Under the pieces are notes generated by a model, which did no database searches, was not told the origin of the DNA, and saw only the letters and a program-made list of their open reading frames with translations. The translations under genes were made by a program, and so were the position numbers. A stretch of 64,000 nucleotides of DNA from Siphonodentalium dalli (lineage: Eukaryota > Mollusca > Scaphopoda > Gadilida > Siphonodentaliidae), in contig CP136062.1 in NCBI GenBank assembly GCA_032622095.1, positions 228,238,578 to 228,302,577 of the forward strand, read 5' to 3'. Position 1 is the first letter of the stretch. Every line of letters begins with the position of its first letter. Positions 50,761-61,096 of the stretch are shown here, piece by piece.

Positions 50761-51468
50761 AATCTCTACCCAATGCACGTAGTTACGCCCTTAGATATCA
50801 TATTCCACCAGTACAAAACCTGGGAACTTTTTGATGTGACAGGGAAGTTTATAGATCATGCCATTAAAGGTGGATTATCTCTTTGTAAGCATGTGCTATA
50901 TAGTTACTGGGGTATAAAATATTAGATCTGAATCGAAGACTCCTGTCCGGAAATGCTTCTATCGATTAATATTAATTTTATTTCGAATATTTTCTGGTCT
51001 AAAAAGGTGTGGTTTTTTAGCTAACGAACAATAGTGGTTACTGTTAACAGAGACCAGAAATTTTATTGTGTAATATTGTCACAAATAAACGTTAATTATA
51101 CTCATTATCGCTTATAACTATGGAATAAAATAATACAACCAATCAATCTGGGACATTTGACGTTCGGTACGTAGCCATATGAACAGCCTAATGCTCTATA
51201 TCTCTATATGGTATCACCCGAATGGTCTGTTCTAAAAATAGACAAATAAACGGTCCCAATAAAATATTCAAAATAAAATCAATATTAATTGATAGAAGCC
51301 TTTCCGGACAGGGGTCTTCAGTTCATATTTATTATTTTATACCCACGCAACTATTTCAAATTTGTTATTTAAAAAGATAATCCACCATTAATCTCTACTC
51401 TAGCTACGTCCGTAGATCATATTCCACCAGTGGAAAACCTGGGAACTTATAGATGTTCTGATAGGGAA
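50761..51468. mobile_element. Inverted-repeat element flanked by direct repeats
   Basis: Inverted arms 50863-50996 and 51259-51392 are diverged reverse complements (shared ctgtccggaaa, attaatatt and ggtggattatct). Outside them are diverged direct repeats 50761-50845 and 51390-51468, sharing tcatattccaccagt and aaaacctgggaact. It looks like a decayed foldback or solo-repeat structure. No coding capacity is seen in the 262-base centre. Confidence 0.6.
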
Positions 51469-51742
51469 CGTTATAACATTGAACAAACAATGCACGGAAC
51501 AACAGGTAATCTAATTTTATGAACGAACGAGGTGGCCTATGGATATTCTGTGATATTTGTTTTAAGTATAACCAGGGCTCTTGCTGAAAACGATAGTTAA
51601 CAAAAAGAATTAATCAAAATTTAAACCAATATACCCTCTGTGAAATTTCTTCTCCGCCATATTGGATTTTCTACACCGTATGCTACACCGATCTTGCACC
51701 ACTGTGTTAATTGATCTGAATAGGTCATTGTCACTTGGTTCG

Positions 51743-51830
51743 TGCAAGAAGACATCCAGGATCTCCAAATGTACAAAAGACACCAAGGATCTCGCAAAAT
51801 GTGCAAAAAGTCAAACAGCATCTCAAAATA
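51743..51830 (-). repeat. About three inverted monomers preceding the 33-base minisatellite
   Basis: Read on the minus strand this gives ttttgcacattttgcgagat, then a gagatcctggatgtc-type stretch: the same monomer as the array that begins at 51958, but in the opposite orientation and more diverged. Confidence 0.75.
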
Positions 51831-51957
51831 TCATAAAACAAAATCGATTTTAAATAATCGCATGTTATTCCAATAATATTTGTTTGTAATTTTAGAGTGA
51901 AATTTAAAAGGAATTTGATCCCACATTGAGCTTAACTGTCGCAGAAGAACGATACGT

Positions 51958-54900
51958 TCAAGACCCTGGGTGACTTTTTGCACACAATTTGAGAGATCCT
52001 GGGTGGTTTTTTGCACGCGCTTTGAGAGATCCTGGGTGACTTTTTGCACGCGATTTGAGAGATCCTGTGTGTCTTTTTGCACGCGATTTGAGAGATCCTG
52101 GGTGTCTTTTTGCACGCGATTTGAGAGATCCTGGATGTCTTTTTGCACGCGATTTGAGAGATCCTGGATGTATTTTTGCACGCGATTTGATAGATCCTGG
52201 GTGTCTTTTTGCACGCGATTTGAGAGATCCTGGATGTCTTTTTGCACGCGATTTGAGAGATCCTGGATGTCTTTTTGCACGCGATTTGAGAGATCCTGTG
52301 TGTCTTTTTGCACGCGATTTGAGATATCCTGGGTGTCTTTTGCACGCGATTTGAGAGATCCTGGGTGTCTTTTTGCACGCGCTTTGAGAGATCCTGGGTG
52401 TCTTTTTGCACGCGATTTGATAGATCCTGGGTGTCTTTTTGCACGCGATTTGAGAGATCCTGGGTGTCTTTTTGCACGCGATTTGAGATCCTGGGTGTCT
52501 TTTTGAACGCGATTTGAGAGATCCTGGGTGTCTTTTTGCACGCGATTTGAGCGATCCTGGATGTCTTTTTGCACGCGATTTGAGAGATCCTGGATGTCTT
52601 TTTGCACGCGATTTGATAGATCCTGGGTGTCTTTTTGCACGCGATTTGAGAGATCCTGGGTGTCTTTTTGCACGCGATTTGAGAGATCCTGGGTGTCTTC
52701 TTGCACGCGATTTGAGAGATCCTGGGTGTCTTTTTGCACGCAATTTGAGAGATCCTGGATATCTTTTTGCACGCGATTTGAGAGATCCTGGGTGTCTTTT
52801 TGCACGCGATTTGAGAGATCCTGGATGTCTTTTTGCACGCGATTTGAGAGATCCTGGGTGTCTTTTTGCACGCGATTTGAGAGATCCTGGGTGTCTTTTT
52901 GCACGCGATTTGAGAGATCCTGGGTGTCTTTTTGCACGCGCTTAGAGAGATCCTGGGTGTCTTATGCACGCGATTTGAGAGATCCTGGATGTCTTTTTGC
53001 ACGCGATTTGAGAGATCCTGGATGTCTTTTTGCACGCGCTTTGAGAGATCCTGTGTGTCTTTTTGCACGCGATTTGAGAGATCCTTGGTGTCTTTTGCAC
53101 GCGATTTGAGAGATCCTGGTTGTATTTTTGCACGCGCTTTGAGAGATCCTGGGTGTCTTTTGCACACGCTTTGAGAGATCCTGCATGTCTTTTTGCACGC
53201 GATTTGAGAGATCCTGGGTGTCTTTTGCACGCGATTTGAGAGATCATGGGTGTCTTTTTGCACGCGCTTTGAGAGATCCTGGGTGTCTTTTGCACGCGCT
53301 TTGAGAGATCCTGGGTGTCTTTTTGCACGTTTAAGATCAGGGTGTCTGTTTGTACGCTTAAGAGATCCTGGGTGTCTTTTGCACGCGATTTGAGAGATCC
53401 TGGGTGGTTTTTTGCACGCGCTTTGAGAGATCCTGGGTGTCTTTTTGCACGCGATTTGAGAGATCCTGTGTGTCTTTTTGCACGCGATTTGAGAGATCCT
53501 GGGTGTCTTTTTGCACGCGATTTGAGAGATCCTGGATGTCTTTTTGCACGCGATTTGAGAGATCCTGGATGTATTTTTGCACGCGATTTGATAGATCCTG
53601 GGTGTCTTTTTGCACGCGATTTGAGAGATCCTGGATGTCTTTTTGCACGCGATTTGAGAGATCCTGGATGTCTTTTTGCACGCGATTTGAGAGATCCTGT
53701 GTGTCTTTTTGCACGTGATTTGAGATATCCTGGGTGTCTTTTGCACGCGATTTGAGAGATCCTGGGTGTCTTTTTGCACGCGCTTTGAGAGATCCTGGGT
53801 GTCTTTTTGCACGCGATTTGATAGATCCTGGGTGTCTTTTTGCACGCGATTTGAGAGATCCTGGGTGTCTTTTTGCACGCGATTTGAGATCCTGGGTGTC
53901 TTTTTGAACGCGATTTGAGAGATCCTGGGTGTCTTTTTGCACGCGATTTGAGCGATCCTGGATGTCTTTTTGCACGCGATTTGAGAGATCCTGGATGTCT
54001 TTTTGCACGCGATTTGATAGATCCTGGGTGTCTTTTTGCACGCGATTTGAGAGATCCTGGGTGTCTTTTTGCACGCGATTTGAGAGATCCTGGGTGTCTT
54101 CTTGCACGCGATTTGAGAGATCCTGGGTGTCTTTTTGCACGCAATTTGAGAGATCCTGGATATCTTTTTGCACGCGATTTGAGAGATCCTGGGTGTCTTT
54201 TTGCACGCGATTTGAGAGATCCTGGATGTCTTTTTGCACGCGATTTGAGAGATCCTGGGTGTCTTTTTGCACGCGATTTGAGAGATCCTGGGTGTCTTTT
54301 TGCACGCGATTTGAGAGATCCTGGGTGTCTTTTTGCACGCGCTTAGAGAGATCCTGGGTGTCTTATGCACGCGATTTGAGAGATCCTGGATGTCTTTTTG
54401 CACGCGATTTGAGAGATCCTGGATGTCTTTTTGCACGCGCTTTGAGAGATCCTGTGTGTCTTTTTGCACGCGATTTGAGAGATCCTTGGTGTCTTTTGCA
54501 CGCGATTTGAGAGATCCTGGTTGTATTTTTGCACGCGCTTTGAGAGATCCTGGGTGTCTTTTGCACACGCTTTGAGAGATCCTGCATGTCTTTTTGCACG
54601 CGATTTGAGAGATCCTGGGTGTCTTTTGCACGCGATTTGAGAGATCATGGGTGTCTTTTTGCACGCGCTTTGAGAGATCCTGGGTGTCTTTTGCACGCGC
54701 TTTGAGAGATCCTGGGTGTCTTTTTGCACGTTTAAGATCAGGGTGTCTGTTTGTACGCTTAAGAGATCCTGGGTGTCTTTTGCACGCGATTTGAGAGATC
54801 CTGGGTGGTTTTTTGCACGCGCTTTGAGAGATCCTGGGTGTCTTTTTGCACGCGATTTGAGAGATCCTGTGTGTCTTTTTGCACGCGATTTGAGAGATCC

Positions 54901-56570
54901 TGGGTGTCTTTTTGCACGCGATTTGAGAGATCCTGGATGTCTTTTTGCACGCGATTTGAGAGATCCTGGATGTATTTTTGCACGCGATTTGATAGATCCT
55001 GGGTGTCTTTTTGCACGCGATTTGAGAGATCCTGGATGTCTTTTTGCACGCGATTTGAGAGATCCTGGATGTCTTTTTGCACGCGATTTGAGAGATCCTG
55101 TGTGTCTTTTTGCACGCGATTTGAGATATCCTGGGTGTCTTTTGCACGCGATTTGAGAGATCCTGGGTGTCTTTTTGCACGCGCTTTGAGAGATCCTGGG
55201 TGTCTTTTTGCACGCGATTTGATAGATCCTGGGTGTCTTTTTGCACGCGATTTGAGAGATCCTGGGTGTCTTTTTGCACGCGATTTGAGATCCTGGGTGT
55301 CTTTTTGAACGCGATTTGAGAGATCCTGGGTGTCTTTTTGCACGCGATTTGAGCGATCCTGGATGTCTTTTTGCACGCGATTTGAGAGATCCTGGATGTC
55401 TTTTTGCACGCGATTTGATAGATCCTGGGTGTCTTTTTGCACGCGATTTGAGAGATCCTGGGTGTCTTTTTGCACGCGATTTGAGAGATCCTGGGTGTCT
55501 TCTTGAACGCGATTTGAGAGATCCTGGGTGTCTTTTTGCACGCAATTTGAGAGATCCTGGATGTCTTTTTGCACGCGATTTGAGAGATCCTGGGTGTCTT
55601 TTTGCACGCGATTTGAGAGATCCTGGATGTCTTTTTGCACGCGATTTGAGAGATCCTGGGTGTCTTTTTGCACGCGATTTGAGAGATCCTGGGTGTCTTT
55701 TTGCACGCGATTTGAGAGATCCTGTGTGTCTTTTTGCACGCGCTTAGAGAGATCCTGGGTGTCTTTTGCACGCGATTTGAGAGATCCTGGATGTCTTTTT
55801 GCACGCGATTTGAGAGATCCTGGATGTCTTTTTGCACGCGCTTTGAGAGATCCTGTGTGTCTTTTTGCACGCGATTTGAGAGATCCTTGGTGTCTTTTGC
55901 AAGCGATTTGAGAGATCCTGGTTGTATTTTTGCACGCGCTTTGAGAGATCCTGGGTGTCTTTTGCACACGCTTTGAGAGATCCTGCATGTCTTTTTGCAC
56001 GCGATTTGAGAGATCCTGGGTGTCTTTTGCACGCGATTTGAGAGATCATGGGTGTCTTTTTGCACGCGCTTTGAGAGATCCTGGGTGTCTTTTGCACGCG
56101 CTTTGAGAGATCCTGGGTGTCTTTTTGCACGTTTAAGATCAGGGTGTCTGTTTGTACGCTTAAGAGATCCTGGGTGTCTTTTGCACGCGATTTGAGAGAT
56201 CCTGGGTGTCTTTTTGCACGCGCTTTGAAAGATCCTGGGTGTCTTTTTGCACGCGCTTTGAGAGATCCTGGGTGTCTTTTGCACACGCTTTGAGAGATCC
56301 TGCATGTCTTTTTGCACGCGATTTGAGAGATCCTGGGTGTCTTTTGCCCGCGATTTGAGAGATCATGGGTGTCTTTTTGCACGCGCTTTGAGAGATCCTG
56401 GGTGTCTTTTGCACGCGCTTTGAGAGATCATGGGTGTCTTTTTGCACGTTTAAGATCAGGGTGTCTGTTTGTACGCTTAAGAGATCCTGGGTGTCTTTTG
56501 CACGCGATTTGAGAGATCCTGGGTGTCTTTTTGCACGCGCTTTGAGAGATCCTGGGTGTCTTTTTGCACG
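51958..56570 (+). repeat. 33-base minisatellite with 1401-base higher-order repeat
   Basis: Roughly 140 monomers of 33 bases, with the core gagatcctgggtgtcttttt followed by gcacgcgattt. Some are 32 bases (T4 instead of T5). A distinctive variant with cacgtttaagatcagggtg occurs with its ttaagatcag at 53331, 54732 and 56133, exactly 1401 apart, then at 56450. Higher-order copies are nearly identical over 1.4 kb, so block duplications were recent. Because 33 is a multiple of three, long frames open on both strands, up to 1461 codons on the minus strand (51932-56317). That frame passes through all three monomer phases (QKDTQDLSNRV, KTPRISQIACK, RHPGSLKSRAK), so it is not a conserved protein. Confidence 0.95.
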
Positions 56571-57875
56571 TTTAAGAGATCATGTGTCTTTTTGCAGGTT
56601 TAAGAGATCATGTGTCTTTTTGTACGTTTGAGATCCTGGGTGTCTTTTTGCACGTTTAAGATCCTGGGTGTCTTTTTGCACGTTTAAGATCATGGGTGTC
56701 TTTTTGCACGTTTAATATATTGGGTGTCTGTTTGTACGCTTAAGAGAGCATGTGTGTCTTTTTGAACGTTTAAGAGATCATGTGTGTACTTTTGCACGTT
56801 TAAGAGATCCTGTGTGTCTTTTTGCTTGTTTGAGAGATCCTGTGTGTCTTTTTGTACGCTTAAGAGATCCTGTGTGTCTTTTTGAACGTTTAAGAGATCA
56901 TGTGTGTACTTTTGCATGTTTGAGAGATCCTGTGTGTCTTTTTGCACATTTAAGATATCATGACTGTCTTTTTGAACGTTTAAGAGATCCTGTGTGTCCT
57001 TTTGCACGTTTAAGAGATCCTGGTTGTCTTTTTGCACGTTTAAGAGATCCTGGGTGTCTTTTTGCACGTTTAAAAGTTCCTTGGTGTCTTTTTGCACGTT
57101 TAAGAGATCATGTGTGTCTTTTTGCATGTTTGAGATCCTGTGTGTCCTTTTTGCACGCTTAAGAGATCCTGACTCTCTTTTTGCACGTTTAAGAGATCCT
57201 GGGTGTCTTTTTACACGTTTAAGAGATCCTGGGTGGTTTTTTGCACGTTTAAGAGATCATGTGTGTCTTTTTGCATGTTTGATATCCTGTGTGTCCTTTT
57301 TGCACGCTTAAGAGATCATGTGTGTCTTTTTGCATGTTTGAGAGATCCTGTGTGTCTTTTTGCACATTTAAGATATCCTGACTGTCTTTTTGAACGTTTA
57401 AGAGATCCTGTGTGTCCCTTTGCACGTTTAAGATATCCTGGGTGTCTTTTTGCACGTTTAAGAGATCCTGGGTGTCTTTTTGCACGTTTAAAAGTTCCTT
57501 GGTGTCTTTTTGCACGTTTAAGAGATCATGTGTGTCTTTTTGCATGTTTGAGATCCTGTGTGTCCTTTTTGCACGCTTAAGAGATCCTGACTCTCTTTTT
57601 GCACGTTTAAGAGATCCTGGGTGTCTTTTTACACGTTTAAGAGATCCTGGGTGGTTTTTTGCACGTTTAAGAGATCATGTGTGTCTTTTTGCATGTTTGA
57701 TATCCTGTGTGTCCTTTTTGCACGCTTAAGAGATCCTGACTCTCTTTATGCACGTTTAAGAGATCCTGGGTGTCTTTTTTCACGCTTAACAGATCATGGG
57801 TGTCTTTTTGCACGTTTAAGAGATCCTGACTGTCTTTTTGCACGTTTAAGAGATCCTGGGTTTCGTTTTGCACGA
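56571..57875 (+). repeat. 30-base minisatellite related to the 33-base array, 418-base higher-order repeat
   Basis: Monomers have the core gagatcctgtgtgtcttttt followed by gcacgtttaa. They differ from the neighbouring array by a gcacgtttaa tail in place of gcacgcgattt. Blocks repeat with a 418-base offset: 56994 matches 57412, and 57203 matches 57621. The last monomer fades at about 57872. Open frames here (repeating FARLRDPVC) have the same origin as those in the 33-base array. Confidence 0.92.
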
Positions 57876-57902
57876 TACCATGCGACAATGAACAATTCAG
57901 CG

Positions 57903-58030
57903 TTAATTGATGGGAAATGATAAGATAATAAGTCCGACAAATGACCTATGGATATTTAGTTTAGAATGAGTTAAGGAAGAAGCAAATGATTTATGGCTAA
58001 ATTTGCAGTCTGGCGTGGAAGGTACATACA
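57903..58030 (+). repeat. Dispersed repeat copy with unoccupied TTAA site
   Basis: Similar to 58813-58897 joined to 59320-59377: gggaaatgataagataataa against gggaaattgtcagataaata, and ttaaggaagaagcaaatgat against ttaaggaagaaaaatgattc, both then running into ggctaaatttgcagtct. At the TTAA (57971-57974) this copy has no insertion, so it represents the empty site for the MITE at 58898. Confidence 0.8.
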
Positions 58031-58237
58031 AGTCAGGCACATTCTGAATTCAACTGTTATAGTTGTATTTAACTATTATATTTGAATTTGACAGTGTTAA
58101 ATCCACTATTTCTCTGGGGTTTGTTTTGTGGAAACTATGGGATGAGTTTGTTTTCAGTTTCAGTTTCAGATTTTGACCGGAACATAAACAATTATTCTCT
58201 AACAGAAACCACGACAGACATGAAAACTAAACGTCGT

Positions 58238-58636
58238 TTAAAGGTACTCAATCCTATTCGACGGTCCCCATATCATCAGATTCCAACAACAACAACAACA
58301 GTTTTTGAAATGCCGCGTCAGTTATCAGAATCGATTAATTGCCCAAAAATAATGCTTACCACAATCAACTATAGTATAAAATTTCCCAACACCTGTTATT
58401 TATCAACATTTTGTTCAACGAAATTTTGCCAGTTGTCAAATATCTGACACAAAAAAACCACTGGATTTTAGAGTTATCGATCTTCATCCGATATCTTGTC
58501 AGATAAGTTCTTCTCGTCGACACTTTACTGGGCCACTTCAAATTAAAATAATATATTTCAAACATCGATATCTGATCACTCCTAGCTTTGATGGGTGGGC
58601 TCCTCGACTCGAATCAAATATTTAATGTACCTTTAA
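58238..58636 (+). mobile_element. TTAA-flanked MITE, copy 1 (391 bases)
   Basis: Flanked by TTAA at 58238-58241 and 58633-58636; the element is 58242-58632. The left end is aggtactcaatcc; the right end keeps only gtacct of the inverted repeat because about 40 bases are missing there. It matches copy 2 in reverse orientation, sharing gttatcagaatcgatt, tcaacattttgttcaac and catcgatatctgatcactc. TTAA duplication is typical of piggyBac-type elements; no transposase is present. Confidence 0.8.
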
Positions 58637-58812
58637 AACAAGATTTCAAAACCTGTGTACCCTTCAGCACATTTTCAAAACATGTGTACCATTCAGCACT
58701 TTGTAGTCAGAGTGACCCCCTTTCAGCCCCACTGTGACGTATATTATTTAGGAACAAGTAAGAAATATAATTCATGCCTTGTTTGTACAATGTTATTAAG
58801 TTACCTGCAGAA
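58637..58812. other. Spacer between the two MITEs
   Basis: Contains a short direct repeat, ttcaaaacctgtgtaccc near 58646 and ttcaaaacatgtgtacc near 58674, each followed by ttcagca. Nothing else recognised. Confidence 0.5.
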
Positions 58813-59377
58813 AGACTCCTATTAATTTATGGGAAATTGTCAGATAAATAAGTCAAACTAACGATCTATGGGCATTTATTATCAAAAGGCTTATTAAAGG
58901 TACTCAATCCGATCAGACGCTCCTAAATTACGATTTCTTTTGCTTCGGGGGAAAACAATATTTGATTCGAGTCGAGGAACACACCCATCAAAGCTCAGAG
59001 TGATCAGATATCGATTTTTGAAGTTTGTTATTTCTCGAGATGTGTAATAATATGTGGCACAGAAACACGTGGTCAAACGGAGGGTCTCGGACAAAACTGC
59101 GGATGAAAATGGATAACTCTAAAATCAAGTGGTAATATTTGGTAATATTTTGTTGAACAAAATGTTGATAATTAACAAGTTTTGGGAAATTTGATACCAT
59201 AGTTTACAGTGGTTAGCATTATTTTGTTGCAATAAATCGATTCTGATAACTAAAATTTTGAAGAAATGTTGTTGTTGTATCTTGATGGTAACGGGACCGT
59301 CTGATCGGATTGAGTACCTTTAAGGAAGAAAAATGATTCATGGCTAAATTTGCAGTCTCGCGCGGAAGGTACATATA
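58813..59377 (+). repeat. Dispersed repeat copy interrupted by a MITE
   Basis: The same repeat as 57903-58030, split at its TTAA by the 422-base MITE at 58898-59319. The flanks continue in register on both sides. Confidence 0.8.
58894..59323 (-). mobile_element. TTAA-flanked MITE, copy 2 (422 bases)
   Basis: TTAA at 58894-58897 and 59320-59323 flank the element 58898-59319. Its terminal inverted repeats are aggtactcaatccgatcaga and the exact complement at the right end. They are intact, unlike in copy 1. The orientation is opposite to copy 1. It has no coding capacity and presumably depends on a piggyBac-like transposase encoded elsewhere (inference). Confidence 0.85.
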
Positions 59378-59818
59378 CACTTAATCTCAAATAACTGATT
59401 TCTACATCCTATATGCAGACATTTTCTCATTTCAAATTCTAACTGCATTTCAATAATCTGTATACGAGAAAATGATTAATAAATCTAGACCAGAATTACG
59501 TCTGCGACCGAATAAATAACAAGTCTGCGAACATTAGTATGAGCATAATACACTGTCCGGGTTGATGGATAGGCCACGTTATTATGGGATTCGCGGCGAC
59601 CAGTTATTTTAATAGAGATTACACCATTTGGCGAGCCGTCATTATTATTTGCCTCGTGCCATCTTGGTGCCACACAATTTCCCAGACTGGGTTCGTTCCT
59701 TTATTGAATCCTACTCGTTCGATGATGACTGAATTATCGAACCTTTTGTCTGTTTTCGTGGGCAATTGACGTTGACCGAGTTCGGAAATTTCAGCCCATC
59801 GTTCTGCGTAGTACATTG
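59378..59818. other. Unassigned spacer
   Basis: No gene or repeat recognised. Small overlapping open frames of 61-65 codons on both strands have no recognisable motif. Confidence 0.45.
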
Positions 59819-59841
59819 TCTATTATATATTTTGGAACTTC

Positions 59842-59924
59842 TGTCTGTTTGTCTGTCTGTATGTATGTATGTATGTCTGTCTGTATGTTTGTATGTATGT
59901 ATGTATGTGTGTATGCATGCATGC

Positions 59925-59990
<66 letters not shown>
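59842..59990 (+). repeat. Compound microsatellite
   Basis: TCTG/TATG tetranucleotides to about 59927, then AT repeats to 59970, then ten GT repeats (59971-59990). The Tyr/Ile/Cys/Val-repeat open frames across it are artefacts. Confidence 0.97.
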
Positions 59991-60035
59991 TATAGACTCG
60001 AAAACTGCTCGACCGATCCGACAAGCGGACAAAAT

Positions 60036-60310
60036 GTGCGCCATTAGTAACGCGCCGAAAGCGACAAAAAGTGCGCCGAAACATACCCTAATGGCGCACT
60101 TTTTGTCGCTTCCGGCGCGCGCCATTATAGGAGTGGACCTAATAGTATGCCTAATGGCGCTTTCGGCGTTACGGCGCACATTTTGTCGCTTTCGGCGCGC
60201 CGAAACATGCGCTAATATCGCACATTTTGTCGCTTTCGGCGCGTTACTAATGGCGCACTTTTTGTCGCTTTCGGCGCGCGCCGAAAGCGCCGGCGCGCCA
60301 TTAGGAAGTG
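60036..60310. repeat. GC-rich palindromic cluster
   Basis: A perfect 26-base inverted repeat lies at 60038-60063 and 60231-60256. Between and after it, gcgacaaaaagtgcgcc and its complement occur several times in both orientations, along with ggcgcgcc-type palindromes. It is strongly GC-rich against an AT-rich background, and lies inside the probable Helitron. Confidence 0.85.
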
Positions 60311-60394
60311 GCCCTAATAGGATTCCATACTAAATAGCCCGGAGACGAAGTCGGGCACATCAGCTAGTATAATGATTATCAAACCGCGAGGCAG

Positions 60395-60836
60395 AGTTCA
60401 GTCCCATCGCTACGCTGGTCTGACCAGTGCCATAATATATATACAGTTCAGTCCCCTCGCTACGCTGGTCTGACCAGTACCATCTGTATATAGAGTTCAG
60501 TCCCTTCGCTACGCTGGTCTGACCAGTGCCATCATGTATATAGAGTTCAGCTCCCCTCGCTACGCTGGTCTGACCAGTGCCATCATGTATATAGAGTTCA
60601 GTCCCCTCGCTACGCTGGTCTGACCAGTGCCATCATGTATATATAGTTCAGACCCCTCGCTACGCTGGTCTGACCAGTGTCATCATGTATATAGAGTCCA
60701 GTCCCCTCGCTATGCTGGTCTGACCAGTGCCATCATGTATATAGAGTTCAGTCCCCTCGCTACGCTGGTCTGACCAGTGCCATCATGTATATAGAGTTCA
60801 GTCCCCTCGCTACGCTGGTCTGAACAGTACCATCAC
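60395..60836 (+). repeat. 50-base minisatellite, about nine copies
   Basis: Monomers read agttcagtcccctcgctacg, then ctggtctgaccag, then tgccatcatgtatatag. Each contains the 13-base palindrome CTGGTCTGACCAG. Most copies are exactly 50 bases apart; the first three differ more, in an atatatatac linker. It starts 27 bases after the Helitron-like CTAG end. Confidence 0.93.
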
Positions 60837-61096
60837 AAATACAGCATGCAGGGACCTCACTCACATGAAAGCAGTGCCGTTATACGGAAGCTGTTATAGG
60901 AGCGTGCTGATTTGCTGCATGCATAACTAATAGTACCCGAGTATTATAAATCTGAAGCTTCCATTACGATATGTCGGCTGGTTCGCTAGAGATAAAAATT
61001 GACAATTATCCATTTATTTAACACTTGAATTAGTTGAAATGCCATTTGAACGCAAATAAGAATGAAATAAGGGCTCGATCGACACGAGCTGCATGT
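60837..61096. other. Unassigned spacer between two minisatellites
   Basis: Nothing recognised. Confidence 0.4.

Larger units (their letters stand above)
59819..60367 (+). mobile_element. Probable non-autonomous Helitron
   Basis: The right end is convincing. The stem gcccg (60337-60341) pairs with cgggc (60352-60356); acatcag follows, then CTAG at 60364-60367, then a T. Helitrons end with a short hairpin a few bases before CTRR and insert between A and T. A candidate left end is TCTATTATATATT at 59819, which fits the Helitron 5' TC start, but the base before it is G rather than A, so this end is uncertain. The interior holds microsatellites and GC-rich palindromes and no Rep/helicase sequence. 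Confidence 0.5.

Noticed and set aside
51932-56317. 1461-codon minus-strand open frame and dozens of overlapping frames in the 33-base array
   Set aside because: The frame crosses all three monomer phases through uncompensated indels, and frames are open on both strands. It is a consequence of a stop-free 33-base period.
58082-58447. 121-codon plus-strand frame
   Set aside because: It runs across the boundary of a TTAA MITE and is not preserved in the second MITE copy.
59766-60333. Short plus and minus frames across the microsatellite
   Set aside because: They are translations of TATG, AT and GT repeats and of the GC-rich palindromes.
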